64,000 nt of DNA from Hysterangium stoloniferum (lineage: Eukaryota; Basidiomycota; Agaricomycetes; Hysterangiales; Hysterangiaceae), in contig WHVD01000091.1 in the NCBI GenBank assembly GCA_015178975.1, positions 124,001 to 188,000 on the forward strand, written 5' to 3'. Positions 9,691 through 22,213 of this stretch are shown one piece after another (positions within the stretch are counted from its first letter, which is position 1; the number at the start of each line of letters is the position of its first letter). A model generated the notes under the pieces. It was not told the DNA's origin, ran no database searches, and saw nothing but the letters and a program-made list of their open reading frames with translations. Position numbers and translations under genes: made by a program.

Positions 9691-10385
9691 TTTTTTTAAA
9701 CTTTGAACTCCGCCATAGGTACTCGGAACAGCTAGCTGTACATTGATTTATTATTGATTTCGATGGTATAATTACTACCCATACTACATGCCACACCTCA
9801 GTCGATTCCCACTTTACGTGTCGACTGAGATTTTACTTTTGTTACAGCCTCTTACGTAATGCAAACAGTTGTAAATGATAGAATCGTGGAGGATTAAAGT
9901 AAGGATTTACAATAAATACTCCACCCCTTCACAGCGGACACTACATATAATGCACTATTTCGCACCTTTTCAAGTGTGTTCACAATCTTAGTTGTCGCTA
10001 CGGTCAAATCTCAAGCGAGCCTGTCGTATGAGTTAGTAGCGTATTCAACGTGTTGGGTTCAGCTCGAGTTGCATGGTAATGATGACAGTCCTATTCTTTT
10101 GTACACTTGTCGCCACAGTTCCACGAAGAATACCGTCCAATTGCAAAGTGAGACTCAAGAGTCAATTACATGATTGATATCTGCGTAGTACTGCACATTA
10201 TTCACGACAGCTCCTGTATTCCTATCATATTTATCAGGCAGTGGAAACTTGGGTTAGGCTGATCAAATATTTGTGTATATTATTTATCTGTACATAGTTT
10301 ATCATAAGGTGGTGGCACTTTGAAGGTATACGTATTCATAACACATGACCGTTGCCTTTACGCATCGTACTAGATCATAACGACG
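9691..10385. other. Intergenic, no gene seen
   Basis: About 0.7 kb between the inverted LTR pair and the 3' end of the Ppo gene. Only short random frames; no RNA gene recognised. Confidence 0.5.
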
Positions 10386-13300
10386 TTAGCTACGAGAATT
10401 CTTGTCGATATTTGTGTACTGTACCTGGATGATAAGTGACTGAGGCCAAGCCGTGGACTGTCCTTTCGAATCGATGTACAAAGTTTGGCTGGTGCCGTGG
10501 AAGTTTTCAGTGAACCTAGTGTTACCCATGTCGTCATTACCAAAGGTATGTCTCAGAAGTGTTAGGACGTACCGAACCAACTGTCCCGAACTACCAGGTC
10601 CACGCCTTACATTCTTCTTGCTGAACACGGCACGGAGAACTTGGGCCATGGTCTTATCCGAGAACTCCTCGCTAAGAGACCTAAGGATGAAAGATAAGCA
10701 ATTGCATCATCTCCAACAACAGCTTGCTTCAACGCACGAATGGGCTCCAGGAACGAACACGGGTTGTTCTGTGCGGGGTCGTCTAGGATTCACAGAGTCA
10801 TGGTCTGGCAACGCCTACATACGACAAATCGACAGACGTCAGTCATAGAAAGATGGCAGGTGAATGGGGTAGACGTACCTTGCGCAATCCAGCATGCAAA
10901 TCCACGAAGACCCTCTCGCCTTTGCTCACTTTGATGTTCTGGGAAGTGAGGGATGCATGGACTTCTCGTAGAACACCTCCAACCTACAACACATATATAT
11001 CAGTCACACGCTATGTTATCGATTGGCATAGCAACTTGCCGGCGGGTCCAAACCTGTTATAGTATGAAGAAGTCAGTGTTCATCCATAGCTATAACAGAA
11101 TCAACCTACGCAACGCCTCGCGCACGTAACCAATGAGCTGGTTTTCCTCGTTCTGGCTTAGTTGCTTACGTCCAGCGAGCATGACGATTTGCTCCCTGTC
11201 GGACTTTCTTGGATCAGGGTCGGTATCTCTGGCTGGCTTAAGGTAGAAGTTGATAACATGGGTCGCCGCTAATAACGATATTAATAAGTGGCTCTCGAAG
11301 GATCTGGCTGATGCCTCTTACCATGCGCCCAGTTTGGTACAGAATTAACCATAATCCCGAAGACTTTGGTAAGAACTTCATCCCTAGACTCCTCGTCCAT
11401 CTCACCACCACTTTGTTTCAACAGTTGTTGTAGGGCATTTGTAGTCTCATGCTTGCCCTCGATCTCGTGTAAGAGACCTGTCAACTTGTTCACAACACCT
11501 CGAACTGCACCGGCCTGGCGAAGTCGACCGATTAGCGAACGCCTCTTTCTTCGATAATTGCCAACTGGGCTTACTATCGAGCCAGTAGGTAACTTAGAGG
11601 AAAGATCACCCAAGATGGTCTTTGCTGCTTTCTGCGAGTGCTGTGCTAAGAACCATGCATTAACCGGCTCCGTATTGAAGAAAATGTACCTGAGTCGAGG
11701 TAAACATCAAAAGAACGTTCCTTTCAAGACAAGACTCACGAGAAAATCACTGCAAAATAACCATATAGCTCCTCCTCGGTGAACTTTCCTTCTTGTTCTG
11801 GGGTTATCAAGGATAAGTCCGCCTGCATCGAAACAGAAGCTGTTGGCACCGCAATGTTTGTCTCAAGATGAGGTCACTCACAACGTGGGTCGTTATCCAA
11901 TGCAAAGGGATGGAGTTCAAGACCTCACGAACGATATCCACGGTCCTAGTTGTTACCCCGACACCGGAATATGACTTATCAGCTACGAGCTCTAACGCCT
12001 TGTCATAGTAGTATTGGCCATGCTTAGCATTGGCCACGGGCGTGAAAAGAATGTCATGAATCTGATCATAATGTTCAGTTGCGCGACTTGAGAGATACTT
12101 GGATCAACCATACCATCTTGGCTTCTTGTGCATTCTTGTTTGTAGCAGGACCGCCATAGTAGAAGCTGATATCGCCTGTGAGCGTGCTGCTGAGTGCTTC
12201 GTAGTTTCCATAGAATGTAGATTTCGTCTCCAAGACCTCTTTCACGGCCGCTGATGCGTGAACGGGTACGATTGGCGCGACCACATGCGGCGGATTCCAA
12301 TCGTATTTCTTGACCATAGCGGGATCTTTACTTGTCATCGCCTGTTTTATGGAACTAGGGAGGATGAATGGGAAGTGGGCATATATAGACGAAGGTGTGT
12401 AGTGTTGAGGAAGGGCGCGGAAGAGTAGCTTTGTGAGCATGCCGCCAAGAGAACCGTTGTCGTTGGTCGTTTGAACATCTTGGAAACCCCACGAAGTGAG
12501 GTTGAACGCTTTGGATAAAGTAAGATCGTCGTTCTAAGGATGGGACCGAATTTCATATACGTACGTGTGTATTCCGTGGTTAGGAACCTGTCACCTCTGA
12601 TAAGTGCGACAGCATCCGCGAGGATGGAGCGAGACATAGTGTAGCCGGAACACAGACCCGAACCGGGCATGGCGCGCCTTGACTCTTCTGCTTGCATACC
12701 GACCTATTGAAAGATTAATCATGAGAAGGTACAGTCAGAACCGGTAACATACATAGAGCTCCATGTTGTCGATATCGTGATACAAATGGCGTGCGGCAGC
12801 CTAGAGCATTTGCGTATTCAGAAAAGGGCTATAACGGAATGACAACAGCACGTACGGCTATTTCAAGGTCGGGATTCCACTCTTCGAAGGAGCCATAAGC
12901 TGCCACAGGCCATCCATCAGTTTATTAAAACTCCCAACACACAGAAAGAGAAAAAGAAAAAGCTGGCGTACGTTTCAATCCTAAGAATGTCCGGAATTCG
13001 TTCAAAGAACAAACACCCCATGATCGTGCTTGCTCAATTCCCAAAATTTCAATGATTCTGAAAGCGGCAGGAATACCGCGTGCTCTGAAGGCCTGGGCAG
13101 CGTCATCGGTGGCGCTCTGAAGTGTGTTGGCAAGGTCGGCATCGCTGAATCGTCCAGAAGGATCCCTCTTCATCCTGAAAATACAACGCGCAATTAACAC
13201 TCTGAACGACGCTGTAATCACCAGAAACGTACGAGCCAATTGTCCACGTTTTCGGGTCCGGGCCGCCTTTCATCCTTACTTCCCTTGCGGCTGCTGCATA

Positions 13301-15193
13301 GAACTTCTCCTTTGTGATCTGATATCATGTTAGGCTTCTCGACGCATGCTTTTGGGTAAAAGCGTACTGTTTCAGGTGTCTCGTCGGGGAGCAGCGTCTT
13401 GAACAGTTCATCAAGCCACTTCTCGTCCTTCGCAGACGTTGTTGCATGCCACTAACAAACAAGACAGAATAAGGGTAAGAGTCATATACAGCCCGACGAT
13501 GTAGACAGCACCACTAACGCGGTATAACAAGTTGAACTCTACCGAGCACACATTCCCTTCGCCTCGTGGGGTGATGTCATGGCTTGAATCACGCATCGGC
13601 TGATGTGTGAAAGGTTGAAGTTATCAGGAAGGTCTCACAATGACGTCGGGTTTTTACGTACATCAAGAGGTCGCAAATGCCACGGGTTAAGGTCCTGGAT
13701 CATGTGGAGGATGCTACCCACATAATCGCGCATGATAACCTGAATGCAAAGGTTGAGTCCAAACTCTCCAAGTTGCTTCCAACAGTATGACTATTTACCT
13801 GCATGAAAGCTCCGCTGAAGATTTAAACATTTAACGTCTCAGCATGGCAGACAAGAATTCTCCCACATACCAGTTCACAAGTCTAGCCCTGTTAAATATC
13901 TCGTCATCTTGCTTCGCCTTTATATCGTCACTTGGATTCGCTTGATATGCCCCTGATTCATTGATCTCCAGAATGCGGGTGGCGACGAACTAATCGCAGA
14001 GATGTCAACAGGGAATGGCGGTAAAGCTTCGCAGAATACATTACGTTGTGGTTCCTGCAGAAAATAACCAACAGTGCCGCAATCGCAGGCGGCATGCCCA
14101 GGAGCCTGTTATCAGCAAACGTATCTTCATACAATCTCCCTGTCCCATCGAATCGTCGAACTTTCTTCTGCTCTTCGAAATCAACACCATACAAAGGGCT
14201 CAAGTCGAGATAACTTGAGGTATCGTTGATGCTCGAATCATAACGGTTTGTGTGAAAGAGGGAGTGGATGATGAGATTCGCGAACGCAAAGAACATGGAC
14301 GATAGGCCAGTCGGGTGGGGAACGTTCGAGCTTCGTTTAAGGAGAGTGTCAAATATCAGGCCAGGATCGGGAAGAGTGGCCGGAGGCGCGATGTGTGATG
14401 CTGACACGGAGCGAGCATACGGCTTGTGAGAAGCACCAAGCTCTGGCACCAGCGGGTTATTGTTGCTCCCATCAGCCTCGCGCCAGGCAAAGCCCTTCAA
14501 ACTGAGTGCACTGGGGCTTGCTGTGGATGCCACGTAAGGACGCAAGTAAGTTGATGGAGGGTGAGGGAGGTCCTTGTAGACTAACAACAGAAGTGAGCAA
14601 GTATGAACATTGTCCAGTGTATGTCTGTACGCACGAAAATCGATCATGAAATGCTCTATTTGTGTAGCAATTTGGGAGCCTGGGGGGAGACGAGACATCA
14701 AGACAAGAACGTATTCCAACTGGCATACGAGTTAGCTCCGAACTTTGCTGATGATTTATTGCAGCATTTACCAAGAATTTCCTATCGTCAAGACCAACTC
14801 CATTCTGGTTCTTCAAGGCATCCCAGAGCGCACTCTTGAGGAAACATAATCAGCACCGAGTAAAAGTCGAAATGGATAATCAGTGTAGAACATACGATGG
14901 TTGGGAACGATATAGGACTTCCTCGCTTGATCTGACCCTCTATGAGCTGTACAATAGAGTTTTTGGACTGCGCCGCTGGAGCATCAAAGTCGTCCGATAG
15001 AGGAGGGGATTCAGTCTTCCCCAAGATGGAGCTGAAGTCGTAGGATGCGACGCGTTCAAGACTCGGCACCCAGCTGACACCTTGTTCCTCTGTACCAACG
15101 GTGAGGGCATTCGGGACACTATCGGTACGATACGTTGTGTGCTATATATCTCCCATTGGAGGGATGTACATACCTTGCATAGCCGTTAGACAT
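10386..15193 (-). CDS. Ppo-family fatty-acid dioxygenase (haem peroxidase + P450 fold)
   Basis: Psi-producing oxygenases/linoleate diol synthases oxygenate C18 unsaturated fatty acids and make oxylipin signals. Reading from 15193 (MSNGYAR; the first splice is uncertain), exons encode TYRTDSVPNALTVGTEEQG and VSWVPSLERVASYDFSSIL. Next come SRLPPGSQIATQIEHFMIDF, FANLIIHSLFHTNRYD, DTSSYLDLSPLYG, FADNRLLGMPPAIAALLVIF and CRNHN. The catalytic Tyr and proximal haem His (YRWH) are split by an intron: NLLYR lies at about 13524-13540 and WHATTS at about 13435-13452. Later exons give LYHDIDNMELYVGMQAEESR, DLTSWGFQDVQ and KLLFRALPQHYT. The end is VLRAVFSKKNVRRGPGSSG and STAWPQSLIIQ, typical of the C-terminal P450 part. 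There are roughly fifteen introns. Family length is about 1,050-1,100 aa. The region of the P450 Cys ligand (10700-10850) cannot be read in a single frame (see findings). Exact exon borders were not all derived. Confidence 0.85.
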
Positions 15194-16216
15194 GATTGTT
15201 AATTTCTATAATTCACTTGTTATGGAGAAGTACACTCGACAAGGGGGTGTTTGATGCACGAGGAGAATGGAAGAGTTCTTATAAGGAGCATGATGGGGGG
15301 CGACTGGCACAGCCGAAAGGCGACGAGATGTTGTGTTCGGATACGAGCAGGTCCCGATGATTGTTGACCTGTCAATTGGTCAAACCCGGTCTTCCAACTA
15401 AATAAGATTCAAACTTAATGGAATTAGATGGCAATTCTGGTCATGTCAGTCCAAGTCATTCCTACCTGACTTGATATAGTGTGCAGTCACGACTAGCGAA
15501 GCGCACTCAAATCTCCGTTACAATTATTGTAACACAGTGGCGCATATTTACTGCTTCTCCTCTTCTAATGAACATGTACATGTGGTATATATCGAGCCTC
15601 CAGCTTAAAACCTATTCAAACCAAAGGTAAAGTGACACGGTGGGCTATTTATTGCACCAATAGAAACATGGAACCCCGAGTATCCATGGTAAAATCCCTG
15701 AAACGTCATCAATAAGTTACAAAGTCAGGTCAAATGTTTTGTTCGATTGTGACCTGTTCCTTCGCACATCAACTACCCCGCATCCGGCTATACCAGGAGT
15801 ATGTAACGTCGACAGGAATGCCGAGTCCGCGGCACTGTTGAGGTGAGAAAACTGTTGGAATAGCCAAACTTCAAGTTGGCTCGTGAGCATATCCATATAT
15901 GTGCCTTGTTGATCAGAGAAATACTTAGTTGACAGCTACACGGAACAAACATTGACATCAGATCCTTTAACCATTCAGGTGATCATATGTCAATTTGGGA
16001 CTGACGTCCTACTTCTTATGTCAATCTTCAGCAGATCATTCAGATGATCACTAGGGGCTGGCGTCAGCTTGAAACACACAATTTGTGCGGTCTCGAAAAT
16101 GTGCGACGCCATCTGTCGAATAGCCTATGCCACCTTAATCAGTAACCTTTAACCAAGTTCAGGAGCCCTTCTCTCGGTGTCTACTCGAGGTCACACCCCA
16201 TCACACCGCCTACTCG
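15194..16216. promoter_or_regulatory. Divergent intergenic region between Ppo and FAD dehydrogenase genes
   Basis: The two genes are transcribed away from each other, so this ~1 kb must hold both promoters. I saw no clear TATA box or long repeat. A TCA(G/C)..GATCAT motif recurs near 15960-16050 (CATTCAGGTGATCATATG, CATTCAGATGATCACTAG). Its role is unknown. Confidence 0.4.
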
Positions 16217-17856
16217 ATGAAATACCAATATGACTGTGTTGTCCTAGGGACAGGAAACGCCGGCCTCTGTGCAGCCATATCCGCAGTGCAGTCCGGATGC
16301 GATGCCTCGCGGGTTCTAGTGATAGAGAAAGCCCCTATTGAGTGGGCAGGAGGGAACAGCTACTTCACCGCTGGCGCATTTCGCACATACCATGGCGGGA
16401 TGCAGGATCTCCTACCCGTCGTCAAGAAAGTGGAGAAGGATCAGGCTCGATTGGACCGGATGGAGATGGACCCTTATACAAAGGAGCAATTCGCTGAAGA
16501 TATCCTCAGGCTCGGCGGCCGAAGGTCGAATATGGCCCTTGTAAATACTGTCGTTGGAGATAGCAGAGAAGTCGTTTCATGGCTCGCAGAGGATATCGGT
16601 GTGAGATACGTATTTTCCACACATCGCCAAGCATATGAAACAGATGGAAAGCTCAAATTTTGGGGAGGAGTGGTGTTGGCGGTGCAGGACGGCGGGAAAG
16701 GCTTGGTGAAAGATCTGATGGACAAGGCGAACGCATTGGGTATCCAGTTTAAGTGGGGAACGTCGGTCGTCGGACTTGTGTTAGAGGGCGGTGCGTGCAT
16801 TAGGGGCATCAAAATCATTGGAGCATCAGATTCTTCGAAGGAGGACATAATCAATACCAGAGCGGTTATTATGGCATGCGGTGGATATGAGGCGAATGAA
16901 GACATGCGAGCGAAGTACTTGGGTCCAGGTTGGCGTCGCGCCCATGTAAGTCTCAGATGTACAAATGTGGGAACATACGCTTATACGCTAATTTCTAGGT
17001 GCGAGGAACGCCCTATAACAAGGGAGACGGCTTCAAGCTGGTACTCGATCTTCCACCAAACTTGCGACCACAATTAGTAGGCGACTGGGCCGGGTGTCAT
17101 TCGACGTGCTGGGATTTCAATTCGCCAGAAGACAGAGGCACCCGGGATATCACGCATGCATATACCAAGTCCGGATACCCATTAGGCCTCATGGTGAACT
17201 CGCAGGGACGACGATATGTTGATGAAGGCGCCGATTTTCGAAACTATACCTACGCCATATACGGACGAGCAACTATGGCGCAACCAGGTGGTTTTGCATT
17301 CCAGATCTGGGATAAGAAAGGAAAAGAAATGCTGCGCGTCGAAGAATATGGAGACGACGTCACCCAGAAAATAGAGGCTTCTTCAGTGGAAGAACTGGCT
17401 GAAATGCTTACTAAAGAAGGTCTGGTGGATTCCGCGGCCTTTCTTGAAACAGTCGAAGAGTACAACGAGGCCGTCGGAGCCTTCCAGAAGGAATTTCCGC
17501 AGCACTCGTTCGATCCTGCAGCGAAAGACGGTCTTGGAACACAGTCGTCGACTCACAGCTTAGCCATTCCGAAATCGAACTGGGCAAGAACACTCGACAA
17601 AGCCCCGTTTGTCGCGGTCAAGATTACGTGCGGTATTACTTTTACTTTTGGGGGCTTACCTATTGATCCTGTGACGGCGGCTGTACTGAAACCGGACGGA
17701 CAAAAGATCGATGGGTTGTTTTGCACAGGAGAGATGGTCGGTGATCTTTACTGGGGTAATTACCCTGGTGGAAGTGGTTTGACTGCAGGCGCAGCATTTG
17801 GTCGTCGTGCTGGGAAGGAAGTTGGCCGTTTAGCCAATACCTCATCTAACCTATGA
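16217..17856 (+). CDS. FAD-dependent dehydrogenase, fumarate reductase/tricarballylate dehydrogenase type
   Basis: 528 aa from two exons (16217-16945, 16999-17856); the 53-nt intron has GTAAGT..TAG ends and phase 0. The N-terminal Rossmann motif is VVLGTGNAGLCAA (residues ~8-20), followed by a Glu-ending strand (VLVIEKAP) and GGNSYFTAGAFRT, the flavin pyrophosphate/succinate dehydrogenase-like loop. VIMACGGYEAN (~220) closes the FAD-binding half. The C-terminal GNYPGGSGLTAGAAFGRRAG is the second FAD contact. This order matches FAD_binding_2 proteins such as TcuA/CobZ and soluble fumarate reductase. No haem or secretion signal is visible, so it is probably a cytosolic flavoprotein. The substrate cannot be read from sequence. 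The start is the first ATG directly before the Rossmann strand. Confidence 0.85.
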
Positions 17857-18213
17857 CCACCCCTTTCATGCCGTTGGCTTATTATGTGAGGATGTGAATG
17901 AGAGCTTTCAGAGAAACATGGAATCCTAAATAAACCTAAGTGCCAAATGGAATAAAAACTAGCTTATTATAGTTCACATGTTCTGATTGGATAAATGAAA
18001 CAAAACACCTCTAAAATACTAGCGCATAAATCATACGAATATGCCGCGCTGAGACGGCGTACTTACAAAGTTCCCAGTTAGACATTAGCGAGGAAGGACC
18101 GTCCAGTCATATGTGGCGTTGGTCACGTGACATGTACGCGGTTCGAAATCCAACACCTCTTTTCTTCTCCTTCAGACTTGGTTCTCCAGTCCTTACCAGT
18201 CTGCACAACAGCT
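17857..18213. promoter_or_regulatory. Intergenic, CDC20 upstream region
   Basis: About 360 bp. It has an in-frame upstream ATG at 18127, but the protein from there lacks family similarity, so I place the CDC20 start at 18214. GGTCACGTGACATG (18121-18134) contains a CACGTG E-box palindrome that could be a bHLH site. That role is inferred. Confidence 0.4.
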
Positions 18214-19975
18214 ATGGCTTCTACAACCACTAAAACATCAAATTCCCAGAAGTCACAAAACCCAAAAACTCCTGCTCGGGCGCGACCACCGTTGACCCCA
18301 TCGTTAACTGCTAGTTTCAATGCCTTGTCTCTAGGCGAGCGTCACGCCGATGGTCGAAACGTGGTTGATAATCCATTTCTGTCGCGACCCTCGTCGCCGG
18401 TTAAACAAGCCACGAGCGGGTTCGTCGTCACTGCAGAGCTACAGCGTCAGGCTAATGGAGGTATTGTGCGCCGCGGGGGGTTCGAGAGTCGCATGGATAT
18501 CGTCCGGCACGATTACTTCCCAAGTACTCAAGGGAATCGGACGCCGAAGAGATCGAAATCCATGGGGCGATTAGGATCGGAAGATCGATTCTTGCCTCGG
18601 ACGCGCGGACTCGACGACAGCGATGTTGCGGCTGCTCCTATGAAACCGTATCACCCAGACGGATCACCCAGACATGTTGCCAGGCTCGCTGAGGCTACTG
18701 GTATCGCTATGAACGAAAGGATTTTGAAGTATCATGAGCCCCCGCCCCTTCCATCGGCAGACAAGGATTTGGTTCAGCAACGCATACACGCAAGAGCGTT
18801 GTACCAACGCCCAGGCGCCATTGCAAGTTCAACTTCAGTGACAACCAATAAAACGCGCAGGATACCTTCGCAGCCAGAACGTGTCTTGGATGCACCAGGG
18901 ATGGTCGGTGAGTGATATTTGCTTTGGCCCAGTCTGATGTGTTAAAAGCTCACGCCACGTCAGACGATTTCTATCTCAATCTTCTCTCTTGGTCCTCCAC
19001 CAACGTGGTTGCTGTTGCCCTATCCGAGAAGACGTATCTTTGGCGTGCGGATACCGGGTCTGTTACACAAGTCGCTCAAGCCCCAGAAGGATCATACGTC
19101 TCCTCGGTGTCGTTTTCAAATGATGGCATGTTCCTTGCAATAGGCACGGGAACTGGAGAGGTCGAACTTTGGGACGTTGAGAGTGGTGCCAAATTACGTA
19201 CCATGGGTGGTCATCAGGGACAGATTGCGTGCTTGTCGTGGAATGGGCATATTCTCAGCTCTGGTTGCGGAGATGGTAGTATTTGGCATCACGATGTCAG
19301 GATTGCACGACACAAGGTTTGCGAGCTTATAGGTCACGTAGGCGAGGTGTGCGGCTTGGAATGGAGATCAGATGGGGAGTACCTTGCCAGCGGTGGTAAC
19401 GATAATGTTGTCAATGTCTGGGATGCAAGAATGGGAGATTCAGGAGGTGAGCGTAATGAAGATCCCATAATGACAAAGCGGACGCACACAGCGGCGGTTA
19501 AAGTATGGTTTTTTAAGATGTTTCTTTCAACAGCAAGTTTGTTCACGTTAACTTTTAGGGCCTGTCGTGGTGTCCTTGGCAGCCTTCATTACTAGCCACC
19601 GGTGGAGGTACTTCCGACGCCACCGTCCATGTTTGGAACATCACAACAGGCGCTAGGATCCATTCTGTCCAAACGCCAAGCCAGATAACATCTGTACAGT
19701 TCGCACCACACAAGAAGGAAATATTTACAACACACGGCTACCCTACCAATTCCCTCATGATCCATGCCTATCCATCCATGGAGCGGGTCGCCGAAATTCG
19801 AGATGCACACGATTCCCGCGTGTTATTCTCCCAAATGAGTCCTCACGGCGACGTTGTCTGCACTGGAGCCGGAGACGAGAATCTGAAGTTTTGGCGACTG
19901 TGGGAGGTGCCCAAGAAGAAAAAAGAAAAAAGTACAAAGACTCTGATAGGCGAGAGTATATTGCAGTTGAGATAA
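18214..19975 (+). CDS. CDC20: Cdc20, WD40 activator of the anaphase-promoting complex
   Basis: Cdc20 recruits securin and cyclin B to the APC/C and is the target of the spindle checkpoint. Exons 18214-18907, 18964-19502 and 19559-19975 join in frame to 549 aa. The N-terminus holds a C-box-like EDRFLPRTRG (family DRYIPxR) and RILKYHEPPP (KILxF-type). Then RIPSQPERVLDAPGMVDDFY leads into the seven-bladed WD40 propeller. Visible repeats: LLSWSSTNVVAVALSEKTYL, VELWDVESGA, LSSGCGDGSIWHHDVR, VVNVWDARMGD, SDATVHVWNITTGA and GDENLKFWRLW. The chain ends LQLR, close to the Ile-Arg tail that docks on Cdc27. No KEN box was noticed. The last ~90 bases are copied at 23211 in the adjacent segmental repeat. 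Confidence 0.93.
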
Positions 19976-20167
19976 TGTGTGGTACAGCGAGCATTGGTCT
20001 TGACCCCCGAGTTGCATTTGTATATATAGGAATGAAATTAATATTAGTTAGTATGTGCTTGGTATAGTTGCAGTGCCCAACCGCAGTTTGGACGCCCACT
20101 GCTGTGACGTCATGCTTGGGACCTTGCTTTTAAGGCCATGTTGCGGAGTCCGTCACCAACCTCAATG

Positions 20168-20407
20168 GATACCAAATTCCCTAACCCGCCAGCGCCCGCA
20201 TACACTAAACCCCTTCCAATGCGTGGTCCAGGTGTAATATCATCACAACCTGTCAGTTCTATGCGGATGTCGACGAACCCTGAGGACGTCGAGGCAATAA
20301 AACAGAAGCAGAATCCAGCCATGAGGCTTAGAGGAGGTTGTATCCCATGTCCAGTATGTTGTTGCGAATGCCCCAAGCTGTTTTTCTGTTCTGACAATAT
20401 GATCTAG
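20168..20407 (+). CDS. Small Cys-rich protein, RLRGG-CIPCP type, copy 1
   Basis: From ATG 20168: MDTKFPNPPAPAYTKPLPMR, a polar middle, then AMRLRGGCIPCPVCCCECPK and a short end. It is about 79 aa, and an in-frame ATG at 20138 adds ten residues. There is no signal peptide. The Cys cluster at the C-terminus resembles small basidiomycete proteins with Cys-rich tails; that family link is from memory and not tested. The copy at 23444 keeps the full frame with a few substitutions, which argues that it is or was a real gene. The reverse-strand frame is also open and conserved, but looks like a shadow. Confidence 0.5.
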   Translation, partial: DTKFPNPPAPAYTKPLPMRGPGVISSQPVSSMRMSTNPEDVEAIKQKQNPAMRLRGGCIPCPVCCCECPKLFFCSDNMI

Positions 20408-20866
20408 GACGGTAGCTGCTGCTACATTATCCCAATACCATGCTGTTGTTGAACCATCGTGGTTGATATCGGCGTTCGTGTCGCGACTTGGGAGTTTTGG
20501 TTCGTCGTGTTTGGGGGTGTCATGTCGGATGTGTACTGGTTGTATTGAATTGTGGCGGTGGGGAGGACTTTTGTTCTTGTCGTCCCGCGAATGATGATCA
20601 GCTGACAATTTGCATATCTCTTGGACTTCGTATATCCTGATTATGAATATTCTCACGCATATGATTGCCCTTAATTATACTTTTTTTTTAAGAGACGGTA
20701 GAACAATCTATATTGCCACTGTAGAGCGCATGCAAGTATGATACACTGAATATGATGGACCATACTACCTAGCCGATAGCAATTGGTTCTGTATAACAGA
20801 CAACATGGAATACACCAGATCTAATCTCTATGATAATTTTGGTAAGCGCAAGGACACTTCTATCCA
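20408..20866 (-). repeat. Repeat block m3 (VLDH block), copy 1
   Basis: The minus strand reads TAWYWDNVAAATVLDHIVRT then EKQLGAFA. The same block recurs at ~22500-22690, 23715-23930 and 25908-26110, where it reads SIAATVLDHVIRIEKRFREI then HENIAA. Unrecognised. The remainder up to the PanE-like stop is AT-rich 3' flank. Confidence 0.45.
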
Positions 20867-22213
20867 TTAAACAGGATTAAAACGTACTGGAGTATCAACC
20901 CCCAACTCCTTTGCCTTTCTCACCACCTCTCCCAAAATGACTTCCACCTCCATTGGTCGCCCACCTTCAAGGTCAAGAAGTATACTGGCACGGTGTGAAA
21001 TCCCCGTTCCTTTATGAATACTTTTCGATTCGGCCACAACATCTTCAATAAGTTCCATTGGTAAGGCCGCCTCGTCGAATCCCATCGCACGGCCTACGGC
21101 TAGGAGTTCATACATCATGGCGCGTATTTGAGATATCATTTGCTCTTCTACTGCATTTTCAAAAAAGGTAGCGAGAGGATATCGCATTAATGCTGAACAG
21201 ACGCCGAAGGTGGCGTTCCTACACGTCGCCACGTTAATATTTGCTAGAAACGTCATGAAATAAGAAATACCAGAAATTCTTCTTGAATTTAATCCTTTGT
21301 ACTTCGTCGTAGATGGTAATAGGACTGGTGGTGCCTTCAAAGAGATTGGCGAATTCTTGGAGGACGATAGCCTCTTCAACACTGTTTTGTACCCTTGGTG
21401 AATATTCCGGTCTATAAATTCCAATGGACATTCGTTCCTGTCAATTTCCACATCTGTGAATACTTTCACTATGCAGAAATCTATTTGATTTACATTGTGG
21501 CTATGGTCCACAATGTTTCGGGGTAGAATGTTAGTGCCAACCCAGAGAGCGGTGCTGATGACTCTCGGTTCGCCTTTGCCTAGTTGCTTAACAGCGCTAT
21601 ATATATCTTTCTCTACATTCAATCCATTTTGCAACATTACGAAGACAGGTAGGGTCGCGGCCTGCGGGTTGAGTAAAGGGCCTAAAAGCGAAGAGGCAGG
21701 TGTTATCTGGGGAAGAGCTTTCGTAGTGACGACCACATAGGAGTATGGTCTATCGGACGCATCCAAAACGGATTTGACGACTTGTAGTTCGAGAAATAGC
21801 GATTAAGTAGAATTTGAGATCAGTCTAGGAAGTGCTCACTTCTGTGTGGTCTCCAGCCTGGTATATTACCGTATCGCTTGGATTGAATATGTATACCCTC
21901 ATCTGATCACGGCTGTGAGTCTTCTTGGATACCTTATCTGTGAAAAAAGTAAAAACACCTAGTGTTGCCTGATAGTTACTGCGAGCGACACAAGTAACAT
22001 TTACTTTGCCAGAGAGCGTCAGGATATAGGAATCTGAGGAAATCGATCAACGATCAAAGATAACACGTTTGAGTTCCAATCCATCCCCATTACTCACAGA
22101 GAGCGCCTACTGCTCCGAACCCTGACTTGGGGTTAGCAAGTTGTACAGCATACCAATCATCAATCATGATCTGTAAACTTGCCTACGACTAGCACGTCCT
22201 TCTTGTCTGGCAT
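20867..22213 (-). CDS. Ketopantoate reductase-like protein (ApbA/PanE), copy 1
   Basis: The ApbA/PanE family reduces 2-dehydropantoate to pantoate with NAD(P)H; fungal paralogues vary in substrate. From ATG 22213: MPDKKDVLVVG, joined across a GC-AG intron (donor GCAAGT) to GFGAVGALYS, giving the Rossmann glycine motif. Then SGKVNVTCVARSNY, YSYVVVTTKALPQITP, VFVMLQNGLNVEKDI, PEYSPRVQNSVEEAIVLQEF and TIYDEVQRIKFKKN. The end is MMYELLAVGRAMGFDEAALP, SHRASILLDLEGGRPMEVE and LGVDTPVRF, the ApbA C-terminal substrate domain. Further introns lie near 21240-21300 and 21440-21520. No broken exon was seen. Confidence 0.8.

Noticed and set aside
10386-17856. Ppo and FAD dehydrogenase as part of a secondary-metabolite cluster
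   Set aside because: No other biosynthetic gene (synthase, transporter, methyltransferase) lies beside them; divergent pairing alone is not enough.
20110-20397. 95-codon minus-strand frame opposite the Cys-rich ORF, also kept in the duplicate
   Set aside because: Its conservation follows from high identity of the duplicates; the + strand composition with a Cys-rich tail is more gene-like.
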